A stretch of 21,122 bases of DNA, from contig DATKSV010000109.1 in NCBI GenBank assembly GCA_035531535.1, positions 1-21,122 of the forward strand, written 5' to 3'. Within the stretch, counting starts at the first letter, position 1. Every line of letters starts with the position of its first letter. Shown here in pieces: positions 14,783-20,973 of this stretch. Under the pieces are notes generated by a model that had not been told where the DNA came from, did not search any database, and saw only the letters and a program-made list of their open reading frames with translations. This DNA is from AG-12 sp035531535 (GTDB lineage: Bacteria > Chloroflexota > Dormibacteria > Aeolococcales > Bog-877). The position numbers and the translations under genes are program-made.

Positions 14783-15736
14783 TCAGCGGAACAGGGCCGA
14801 GACGCTCCGGCCTTCATGGATCCTGACGATCGCCTCGGCGATCAGCGGGGCCACCGAGACCTGGGCGACCTTGGGGTTCTTGGCGGCCTCTGGCGAGAGC
14901 GGGATGCTGTCCGTGACCACCACCTCATCGACGAAGGCGTCCGCCACCCGCTGCAGGGCGCCGGCGCTGAGCACTCCGTGGGTGGCCAGCACATCGACAG
15001 AAACCGCCCCCTCGTCCCGCAGCGCCTTGGCGGCGCCAGCCAGGGTGGAAGCGGTGGAGATGAGATCATCGACCACCACGCAGCGGCTGTCACGCACGTC
15101 GCCGATCACGTTGAGCACCTCGATGTCATCGTCCCGAGGACGCCGCTTGTCGATGATCGCCAGAGGGGACTCCAGGAGTCGGGCGATGGCCCGGGCTCGA
15201 GCGGTGCCCCCCACGTCCGGCGAGACCACCACGATCGGCTCGCGCCCATGTCGAGCCCGAATGTGAGTGGCCAGGATCTTGCTGGCGGTGAGGGCATCGA
15301 CCGGGATGTCGAAGAAACCCTGAATGGCCTCCGCGTGGAGGTCGAGGACGATCATGCGCTCGGCTCCGGCAACCTGGAGAAAGTTGGCCATCAGTTTGGC
15401 TGAGATCGGATCGCGGGCCCGGGTCTTCTTCTCCTTGCGCTGGTAGCCGTAGTAGGGCAAGACCGCGTTTATGCGAGAGGCGCTGGCGCGCCGGAGCGCG
15501 TCGAGGATCACGAACAGCTCCATGTAGTTGTCATTGACCGGCGGCGAGGTGGGCTGAATCACGAACACGTCGTGTCCGCGCACGGACTCCCCGATGCGCA
15601 CATCGAACTCGCCGTCGGCGAACCGGGTTATCTCCATCGGCGCCAAGGGAACGCCCACCTCCTCGGAGATCCGCCGACCCAGCTCAGGGTTGGCGGTGCC
15701 GCACAGGAGCATCAGCGGCCCGTCGGAACCCCTCAT
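14783..15736 (-). CDS. prs: Ribose-phosphate pyrophosphokinase
   Basis: This 317-residue enzyme makes PRPP from ribose 5-phosphate and ATP, feeding purine, pyrimidine, His, Trp and NAD synthesis. The family signature DLHAEAIQGFFDIPVD is at 132-147, the flexible loop RKEKKTRARDPISAKL follows YYGYQ near 95, and the PRPP-binding loop VVDDLISTAST is at 221-231. Length agrees with the usual 310-320 residues. ATG 15736 overlaps the glmU stop by four bases (ATGA), with a purine-rich GGGGAGG just upstream, so it is translated with glmU. The glmU-prs pairing is common across bacteria and supports both calls. Confidence 0.95.
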   Translation of the reverse strand: MRGSDGPLMLLCGTANPELGRRISEEVGVPLAPMEITRFADGEFDVRIGESVRGHDVFVIQPTSPPVNDNYMELFVILDALRRASASRINAVLPYYGYQRKEKKTRARDPISAKLMANFLQVAGAERMIVLDLHAEAIQGFFDIPVDALTASKILATHIRARHGREPIVVVSPDVGGTARARAIARLLESPLAIIDKRRPRDDDIEVLNVIGDVRDSRCVVVDDLISTASTLAGAAKALRDEGAVSVDVLATHGVLSAGALQRVADAFVDEVVVTDSIPLSPEAAKNPKVAQVSVAPLIAEAIVRIHEGRSVSALFR

Positions 15737-17127
15737 TCTTCCCCCTCCCCACGAACTTCAGCGACCGGTCGTGCCCGGGGCCGGCGCCTGGCGACCCAGC
15801 CCAGGATATTTCGCTGGGGAGCCCGCGCCACCGCCAGAGCGCCCGCGGGCACGTCGCTGGTAACCACCGATCCCGCGGCCGTGTAGCCGCGGCTGCCCAC
15901 CCTAATCGGTGCCACCAAGATGGTGTCGCTGCCCAGCCTGGCTCCATCCTCGATCACGGTGCGATGCTTCCTCTCCCCGTCCCAGTTGGCGGTGATGCTG
16001 CCGGCGCCGACGTTGACGTCCTCCCCCAGCTCCGAGTCGCCGACATAGCTGAGGTGAGGTATCTGGGACCCCGCCCCAACTCGGCTTCGGACCACCTCGT
16101 TGAAGGTGCCCAGATGGCTGTCAGGACCCAGCTCAGACCCATGCCGCACTCGGTTGAAGGGCCCCACGTCAACCCCGGGGTCCAGCTTACAGCCGCGGAG
16201 ATGGGAGCGTCCGACCTGGCAGCGGTCCCCGACTTCGCAATCGTGCAGTTCCGCGAACGGACCCAGCACACACTCGGATCCGATCGTGGTCTGGCCCCCC
16301 AGCACGGTTCCAGGATGGATCACGGTGTCGACCCCGACCCGGACGTCACAGTCCACCCAGGTGGCTCCAGGGTCGACCACGGTCACTCCCGAAAGCATCA
16401 GGCGACGCAGGGTCCTCGTTCGCATCACCGCCTCCACGGCGGCCAACTGAACTCGGTCATTGACCTGGAGCCCTTCGAGCTGGTCCTGAGCTGCGACGGT
16501 GACCGCGCCGGCCTCCATCGCCTGCGGGGCCCAGCTCAGGTAGAGCTCACCCTGGGCGTTGTCAGTGGGGAGCCCGCGCAGGGCCCGCTCCACTGCCGGC
16601 AGATCGAAGACGTAGGCGCCCAAGTTGACCTCGGCCGGCCCAGCCACGGCCGGACCGTCCGCCTCCTCCACGATCGCCCGCAGTGTTCCGTCAGGCCGCC
16701 TCGATATGCGGCCGAAGCCGGTTGGATCAGCCATGGTCGAGGTGAGCACGGACGCGCCCGCCGAGCTGTCGCGAAACGCCTCTGCCAGCCGCTCCAGGCT
16801 TGCCGCGCGCAACAGGGGCATATCTCCGGCCAGCACCAGCACTGGGGCAGTGCGGGGCAATAGCGGGATGGCGGCGAGGAAGGCTCCCCCGGTCCCGGTG
16901 GGGCTCGCCTGCAGGGCCACCTCGGCCCGCCCCTGAAGATAGGTCAGGAGGTCTGTCTGCGCGGGCGACGCGACCACCACCGGGTCCCCTGCGCCCACCT
17001 CGCGGGCCAGGCGCAGGAGGTGCTCGATCATGGGCAGCCCGCCCACCTCGTGCATCACTTTGGAGCGGGCCGAGGCCATCCTGGTGCCCCGCCCGGCAGC
17101 CAGCACCACCACCTTGATCCCGGCCAC
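15733..17127 (-). CDS. glmU: Bifunctional GlcN-1-P acetyltransferase / GlcNAc-1-P uridyltransferase
   Basis: GlmU makes UDP-GlcNAc for peptidoglycan from glucosamine-1-phosphate, acetyl-CoA and UTP. The N-terminal pyrophosphorylase domain has LAAGRGTRM, the substrate segment GTGGAF and AGDMPLL. The C-terminal left-handed beta-helix has the acetyltransferase residues in IPHLSYVGDSELGEDVNVGAG and ITANWDGERKH. From GTG 17127 the protein has 464 residues, close to E. coli (456). GTG 17127 has GAGG five nt upstream; a TTG at 17142 has an equally good GGAGGT site six nt upstream, and the frame is open to ATG 17193. The catalytic strand starts four residues after 17127, so I prefer that start. It heads the series glmU-prs-corC-recO. 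Confidence 0.94.
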   Translation of the reverse strand: MAGIKVVVLAAGRGTRMASARSKVMHEVGGLPMIEHLLRLAREVGAGDPVVVASPAQTDLLTYLQGRAEVALQASPTGTGGAFLAAIPLLPRTAPVLVLAGDMPLLRAASLERLAEAFRDSSAGASVLTSTMADPTGFGRISRRPDGTLRAIVEEADGPAVAGPAEVNLGAYVFDLPAVERALRGLPTDNAQGELYLSWAPQAMEAGAVTVAAQDQLEGLQVNDRVQLAAVEAVMRTRTLRRLMLSGVTVVDPGATWVDCDVRVGVDTVIHPGTVLGGQTTIGSECVLGPFAELHDCEVGDRCQVGRSHLRGCKLDPGVDVGPFNRVRHGSELGPDSHLGTFNEVVRSRVGAGSQIPHLSYVGDSELGEDVNVGAGSITANWDGERKHRTVIEDGARLGSDTILVAPIRVGSRGYTAAGSVVTSDVPAGALAVARAPQRNILGWVARRRPRARPVAEVRGEGEE

Positions 17128-17134
17128 GCGGCCC

Positions 17135-17248
17135 TCAGGCAATCGGCCACCTCCGCTCACTAGTGGACAGGTCTCTCGGGAGCCCGCCTGCAACTCGTGC
17201 CGCCACCACCAGCGACGCTCCCTCGGGGCTTGTCAGGCGCAAAGCCAT
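17135..17248 (-). CDS. Possible short ORF between the glmU promoter and glmU
   Basis: A 37-codon frame runs from ATG 17248, 11 nt after a strong -10 box, to TGA at 17137-17135, 7 nt before the preferred glmU GTG. The peptide begins MALRLTSPEGASLVV and matches nothing I recognise. There is no Shine-Dalgarno sequence, but the short distance to the promoter would allow a near-leaderless start. Its end next to the glmU start would permit re-initiation. It could equally be a chance frame within a 5' leader. Confidence 0.25.
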   Translation of the reverse strand: MALRLTSPEGASLVVAARVAGGLPRDLSTSERRWPIA

Positions 17249-17259
17249 CAGCGGCCCGG

Positions 17260-17265
17260 AGTATA
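17260..17265 (-). promoter_or_regulatory. Extended -10 box TGC-TATACT upstream of glmU-prs
   Basis: On the minus strand TATACT is preceded by TGC, forming an extended -10 element, about 130 nt upstream of the glmU start. No -35 is apparent at 17 bp, which extended -10 promoters tolerate. It is the best promoter candidate for the glmU-prs-corC-recO series. Confidence 0.5.
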
Positions 17266-17308
17266 GCAACGGACCCACCGCCGTCCCGGGAGCGGGGATC
17301 TCGGTCGC

Positions 17309-18316
17309 CTACACCTTGGTTGGCCGGGAGCTTTCCTTGATCAACCGGTAGTGCTCGCGCCACACCAGCCGGTGCAGCCCCAACCAGCGCGGCAGGTCGC
17401 GGAGCCCCGGAATGAAGGGCACCAGCAGCAGCAATGTGGTCAGCAGGCCCACGGTGAGCACGACCAGCAGGTCGGCGTTGCCGGCACTGCTATAGGGCGG
17501 GATCTGGTACCAGAGGGTGAAGAGCCAGAGCCAGGACTGGCCCGGATACCGGCCCGTCTCGTTCATCATCCCCCATTGGCTGCCGGTTAGGTTCTGAGCC
17601 GCGGCCAAACCGGGCAGGTAACCGCCATCCCCCATGAAAAGCAACGGTTCGGTGTAGTTGACGTCATAGAACTTGCCGCTGTGCATCAGGAGCGAGTCCA
17701 GGGCTCCAGCCCTGGCGTCAGCGAGCAGCGCCTGCATCATCACGTTGACCGGCCCGTAAGCACCCGTCTTCACCACCACCAGCTGGTGGTTCACCCGGGC
17801 GTGCTGGAGAGCCGCGGCGTAGGAGGTGAGCCACGCCTGCTGCTGGCTGACGGGGGCCTGCTGGTACTGGCCGAGCGCGGCGACCAAGGCGGGCCTGCCT
17901 ACGCTGGCGAGCTTCAGGGGAACGATCACATAATCCTGGGGCGCCTCCACCGGCTGGTGGACTCCGGCCCATAGCTGTGGTGCCAGCGGGCCCAATGTCT
18001 GCACCGAGGTCCCCTCGGCAGAGGCCTCCTTCTGGTCCAGGCCATCGGCATCGATGTTGTAGGGCGGCCCGTAGTCAGCGCTGATCGTGCTTCCCTGCAG
18101 CTCCGCGGTGGCGGTCTGCATGAAGTCGAGCGGGGCGGCGTGGGCCCAGGTCTGGATGGTGACAGGAGGAACGTCTGGCGAGGCGAGCACGAACGCGAGC
18201 GCGAGAACCGCCACCAAGATCACGACCAGCGCGACTGAGATCTCCTTGACCAGGTCGTAGGGAGCAGTGGGCACGCCTCGGTAATAGGTGGCTTGGTCGA
18301 TCTTGGATCGCTTCAT
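17309..18316 (-). CDS. Two-helix membrane protein with large extracytoplasmic domain, cytochrome b partner
   Basis: This 335-residue protein has one transmembrane helix near 26-46, a hydrophilic region of about 230 residues (47-280) that should lie outside the membrane, and a second helix near 281-302 followed by PFIPGLRDLPRWLGLHRLVW. That ending resembles the last helix and tail of cytochrome b / b6f subunit IV-type proteins. There is no PEWY motif, no CxxCH and no cysteine anywhere, so no heme c or Fe-S site. It begins on the stop of the upstream cytochrome b gene (ATGA overlap), so the two are co-translated. It may stand in for the C-terminal half of cytochrome b with a new large insertion. 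I cannot name the extracytoplasmic domain. Confidence 0.6.
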   Translation of the reverse strand: MKRSKIDQATYYRGVPTAPYDLVKEISVALVVILVAVLALAFVLASPDVPPVTIQTWAHAAPLDFMQTATAELQGSTISADYGPPYNIDADGLDQKEASAEGTSVQTLGPLAPQLWAGVHQPVEAPQDYVIVPLKLASVGRPALVAALGQYQQAPVSQQQAWLTSYAAALQHARVNHQLVVVKTGAYGPVNVMMQALLADARAGALDSLLMHSGKFYDVNYTEPLLFMGDGGYLPGLAAAQNLTGSQWGMMNETGRYPGQSWLWLFTLWYQIPPYSSAGNADLLVVLTVGLLTTLLLLVPFIPGLRDLPRWLGLHRLVWREHYRLIKESSRPTKV

Positions 18317-18957
18317 GAGGCGGCCTCGTCAGGTGGTTTGACCACCCCTCTCATCCGCACCAGGACCACGTGGAAGGCGACCAACCCGACCACCAGGACG
18401 GGAAAGAGCAGGACGTGGAGGCCATACATCTGGCCAAAGTTGAGCACGTTGAAGAAGGCGCCCGCACCGGTGGCGTTGATGGCGTCCTTGGCATTCACCG
18501 CGATCCATTGGGAGTCGAAGTTGGACTGCGAGACGTAGCCGGTGAATGCGGTCACGATAGCGATCAGGAAGATGACCACCCCCACCATCCAGGTGGCGGC
18601 CCGCCCGTCGCGCCAGCCCTGGGCAAAGTACTGGCCCCAGAGATGGAGGACCATGAAGATGAAGAACATCTGCACGCTCCAGAAGTGGACGCTGTTGAAG
18701 AAGAGGCCCTGGGGTGATACGTGCCACCACTGGGGGCCGAAGAAAGCCAGCACCACCCCGCTGGCCACCACCAGGACCAAAGACGCGATGGCGACCACCC
18801 CGAAGATGTAGACCCAGGAGCCCACGTAAGCGGGCTCCCGGTCCGGGAGCAGATGCTCGATGGGAAGTTCGCGCTGAATCAACCGGCGCAGGAAGACCGT
18901 CCAACTGCGGCTGGTCTCATCCGGATCAATCCCGCCGGGCTGAGGCTCAGCGGTCAT
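18313..18957 (-). CDS. Diheme cytochrome b, N-terminal (b6-like) type
   Basis: This 214-residue membrane protein has four helices and the two histidine pairs that ligate b hemes: H91 and H105 (13 residues apart) in the second helix, and H181 and H196 (14 apart) in the fourth. The 14-residue spacing and LHVLLFP resemble the b6/Gram-positive form. It should carry electrons between quinol and a partner. The quinol-site segment, usually GYxLPWDQ, reads TGYVSQSNFDSQW (139-151), so normal Qo chemistry is uncertain. I start at ATG 18957 because it overlaps the upstream small gene's stop and gives the family-like N-terminus; an open frame reaches 19026. No Rieske gene or cytochrome c is in the window. 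Confidence 0.85.
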   Translation of the reverse strand: MTAEPQPGGIDPDETSRSWTVFLRRLIQRELPIEHLLPDREPAYVGSWVYIFGVVAIASLVLVVASGVVLAFFGPQWWHVSPQGLFFNSVHFWSVQMFFIFMVLHLWGQYFAQGWRDGRAATWMVGVVIFLIAIVTAFTGYVSQSNFDSQWIAVNAKDAINATGAGAFFNVLNFGQMYGLHVLLFPVLVVGLVAFHVVLVRMRGVVKPPDEAAS

Positions 18958-19114
18958 GGTCGCGGTCCTGGTAGCTGCGCCGACGGCGGGCACGCCCCGG
19001 GAAGGGCACGAAGATCGCCGCGGCAAAGAGCACGATCATGAAGAGGATCACTGCCAGGTTGGGCAGCGAGATCAGGATGAAGCCCCAGTGCAGATAGGGC
19101 GCCGGTTGGTTCAC
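18947..19114 (-). CDS. 55-residue single-helix membrane protein, first gene of the cytochrome b operon
   Basis: GTG 19114 opens a 55-codon frame ending in TGA 18949-18947, overlapping the cytochrome b start by 11 bases. A strong ribosome binding site GGAGGT (19120-19125) lies 5 nt upstream. The product starts MNQPAPYLHWGFILISLPNL, continues with a hydrophobic helix of about 22 residues, and ends in an Arg-rich, charged cytoplasmic tail after VPFPGRARRRR. The positive residues after the helix predict an outside N-terminus. Small single-helix subunits are common in b-type cytochrome complexes, so a structural subunit is the likeliest role. I do not recognise a named family. Confidence 0.7.
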   Translation of the reverse strand: MNQPAPYLHWGFILISLPNLAVILFMIVLFAAAIFVPFPGRARRRRSYQDRDHDR

Positions 19115-19125
19115 CAGATACCTCC

Positions 19126-19147
19126 GCAGCCGGAGAGGTCCGGCTGC
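19126..19147 (-). repeat. Hairpin in the 5' leader of the cytochrome b operon
   Basis: Arms 19126-19134 and 19139-19147 are perfect 9-bp complements (GCAGCCGGA/TCCGGCTGC) around a 4-nt loop. In the minus-strand mRNA it ends one base before the GGAGGT ribosome binding site of the 55-aa gene, so it could affect ribosome access or mRNA stability. There is no T-run, so termination is unlikely. Confidence 0.5.
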
Positions 19148-19188
19148 AGCTAGACGACATCACCGGGGCACCGGCCCGGCTCCCAGCC

Positions 19189-19217
19189 ACTGTAAACCGA
19201 CCGCAGCGTGGTTTCAA
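19189..19217 (-). promoter_or_regulatory. Sigma70-type promoter TTGAAA-N17-TACAGT for the cytochrome b operon
   Basis: On the minus strand a -35 TTGAAA (19212-19217) and a -10 TACAGT (19189-19194) are separated by exactly 17 bp. Transcription would start near 19182, giving a leader of about 68 nt before the GTG at 19114, including the hairpin at 19126-19147. It is the only promoter in the window with both hexamers well formed. Confidence 0.65.
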
Positions 19218-19285
19218 CCGTGGGAAACGCTTATTTAGGACCCCGAGGTAGCCTCCTTGCCCGCCCGTCGAGGACCTCGGGGCCC

Positions 19286-19291
19286 TATTCT
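19286..19291 (+). promoter_or_regulatory. -10 box TATTCT for a leaderless crotonase transcript
   Basis: TATTCT lies exactly 7 nt before ATG 19299 and there is no Shine-Dalgarno before that ATG. An inverted repeat, CCCCGAGG at 19241-19248 with CCTCGGGG at 19275-19282, ends just before the box and may be an operator. No -35 is apparent at normal spacing. Confidence 0.55.
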
Positions 19292-19298
19292 GCCTGCT

Positions 19299-20108
19299 AT
19301 GGACTCAACCGCCGACCAAGACTCCGAAATGCTGGTCCAGGAGCGCCTCTCGGGCGGCGTTCTCCGGCTCACTCTGAACCGCCCTCAGCAGCGCAACGCT
19401 CTCACCGCCGACCTGGCCAGAGCCCTCCGTGAGGCGGCGGCTGGGGCTCGCGCGGACTCATCGATCCGCGCCCTGATCGTAACCGGCGCGGGAGCCGCCT
19501 TCTGCGCCGGGGCCGATCTGGGTGCGCTGGCAGCCGGAGCCGAGACGCCCGCGCAGCGCCGCGCTCTGCTCGCGGACTACTATCGAGCCTTCCTGGACCT
19601 GCGCGACCTGCCGCTGCCCACGATCGCGGCCGTGAACGGACCGGCGATCGGAGCCGGCCTCAACCTGGCCCTCAGCTGCGACCTCCGGGTCCTCGCCGAC
19701 GACGCCCGGCTCGCCGCTCCATTCCTGCGACTCGGCATCCACCCAGGCGGTGGCTGCTCCTGGTTGCTCACCCGGATCGCGGGAACCTCGGCGGCGCGGG
19801 AGCTCCTGCTGCTGGGCCAGCCAGTGTCGGCGCAGCGCGCCTTCGAACTGGGCCTTGCCAACCGAGTCGTGGCCGGAGCCGAGCTGGCCGCGGTGACCCT
19901 GGAGTGGGCGACTTCGATCGCGTCCCTGCCCAGGCCGGTGGTGGTCGATCTGAAACGCACTCTGTCTTTGGCAGAGGCCGGCGCCAGCTTCGAGGCCACT
20001 CTCGCCTGCGAGAGCGCCGCCCAAGCCGAGTCGATGTCCAGCCAGGACGCGGCCGAGGGCTGGGCGGCCTTTCGCGAGCGCCGCGAGCCCCACTTCGAGG
20101 ATCGTTAG
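19299..20108 (+). CDS. Enoyl-CoA hydratase/isomerase-family protein, catalytic Glu replaced
   Basis: This 269-residue crotonase-fold protein binds acyl-CoA thioesters. The family core is clear: NRPQQRNALT near 27-36, the oxyanion-hole segment FCAGADLG at 68-75, and NGPAIGAGLNLALSCDLR at 113-130. Both residues that serve as acid/base in true enoyl-CoA hydratases are different: the Glu of GGGCELA is N122, and the Glu of the FxxPE motif is F142 (APFLRLG). The layout APFLRLGIHPGGGCSWLL resembles PaaG-like isomerases, but the PaaG aspartate in IPDCGG reads HPGGG. It may be an isomerase, hydrolase or a non-standard member. ATG 19299 is preferred over TTG/ATG 19257 because of the -10 box. It is a single gene, divergent from the cytochrome b operon. 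Confidence 0.85.
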   Translation: MDSTADQDSEMLVQERLSGGVLRLTLNRPQQRNALTADLARALREAAAGARADSSIRALIVTGAGAAFCAGADLGALAAGAETPAQRRALLADYYRAFLDLRDLPLPTIAAVNGPAIGAGLNLALSCDLRVLADDARLAAPFLRLGIHPGGGCSWLLTRIAGTSAARELLLLGQPVSAQRAFELGLANRVVAGAELAAVTLEWATSIASLPRPVVVDLKRTLSLAEAGASFEATLACESAAQAESMSSQDAAEGWAAFRERREPHFEDR

Positions 20109-20228
20109 CCCACCGGGGCGCCCGCTTCGGACCTGTTCCGTTCCTCACCGGGCGCGGCGAAACCGGGCGACATGGGGCAGCCTCATCGGTCGGCGCCCGC
20201 CAGGTGCGTCAGATGGCCTGACCGGGAG

Positions 20229-20915
20229 TCAGGGCTTCGCCCCCCGAGTGGGTGCGACGGTTGACGAAGGGCACCAGGGGGCGAGCCCACATATCTCACA
20301 GCGGGGCCTCCGGGCGGCGCAGACCACCCGCCCATGGGTGATCAGGCGGAGGCTGAAATCGGTCCAATCCCCAGCCGGCACCATCCGGCAGACGGCGGCC
20401 TCGATTTTGACGGGGTCCTGGGTCTTGACCAGGCCGAGCCGGTTGCTGAGCCGGGCGACGTGGGTGTCCACGGGAAAGCCGGGAATCCCAAACCCAACTC
20501 CCAGCACCACGTTGGCGGTCTTTCTCCCCACCCCCGGCAGCCTGGTCAAGTCCGCCATCGTTGGTGGGACCTGGCCCTGGAACTCCTGGCACAGCACCGC
20601 GCCCATCCCGATCAGGGAGCGCGCCTTGGCCCGGAAGAATCCGGTCGAATGGATGATCACCTCCAGCTCCTCGGGATCTGCCTTGGCGTAGTCGCAGGCG
20701 GTCGGCATCCGGGCGAACAGCGCCGGGGTCACCTGGTTGACCCGGGCATCGGTGGTCTGCGCCGAGAGAATCGTGGCCACCAGCAGCTCCAGCGGATTGG
20801 AATGAGTCAGGGCGCAGGCGGCCGGGTACTCTGCCCGCAGCGTGGCCACCGCCGCCAGCGCCCGCTGCCGAGCGGTCCGAGGCAGACCCAAAGGTAGAGG
20901 ACTCAACTTGCCCAT
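20229..20915 (-). CDS. nth: Endonuclease III
   Basis: This 228-residue DNA glycosylase/AP lyase removes oxidised pyrimidines and nicks the resulting abasic site. The helix-hairpin-helix LPGVGRKTANVVLG is at 127-140 with the catalytic lysine K132, and the aspartate D150 lies in PVDTHV. The [4Fe-4S] ligands are C199, C206, C209 and C215 with the exact 6-2-5 spacing. I chose ATG 20915; a GTG at 20954 would add 13 Arg-rich residues. No good ribosome binding site is visible. It is convergent with the crotonase gene (120-bp gap) and divergent from the lipoprotein gene. With xthA this window holds two base-excision-repair enzymes, though they are not adjacent. Confidence 0.95.
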   Translation of the reverse strand: MGKLSPLPLGLPRTARQRALAAVATLRAEYPAACALTHSNPLELLVATILSAQTTDARVNQVTPALFARMPTACDYAKADPEELEVIIHSTGFFRAKARSLIGMGAVLCQEFQGQVPPTMADLTRLPGVGRKTANVVLGVGFGIPGFPVDTHVARLSNRLGLVKTQDPVKIEAAVCRMVPAGDWTDFSLRLITHGRVVCAARRPRCEICGLAPWCPSSTVAPTRGAKP

Positions 20916-20961
20916 GTTGCACCATCGCCGCCCCGGTCGGCGGCGGCCGGCCACGGCCCGC

Positions 20962-20967
20962 TATCCT
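20962..20967 (+). promoter_or_regulatory. -10 box TATCCT for a leaderless lipoprotein transcript
   Basis: TATCCT lies 6 nt before ATG 20974, with no ribosome binding site between. It fits the same leaderless pattern as the boxes before xthA, cysS and the crotonase gene. No -35 is apparent. Confidence 0.5.
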
Positions 20968-20973
20968 GAACCA

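Noticed and set aside
15964..16863. 299-codon plus-strand frame opposite glmU
   Set aside because: It mirrors glmU; the translation is His/Gln/Arg-rich with no domain, while the minus strand encodes every GlmU motif.
20118..20155. Inverted repeat GCGCCCG/CGGGCGC between the crotonase gene and nth as a terminator
   Set aside because: The arms are only 7 bp, with a 24-nt loop and no T-tract, in very GC-rich DNA; chance pairing is likely.
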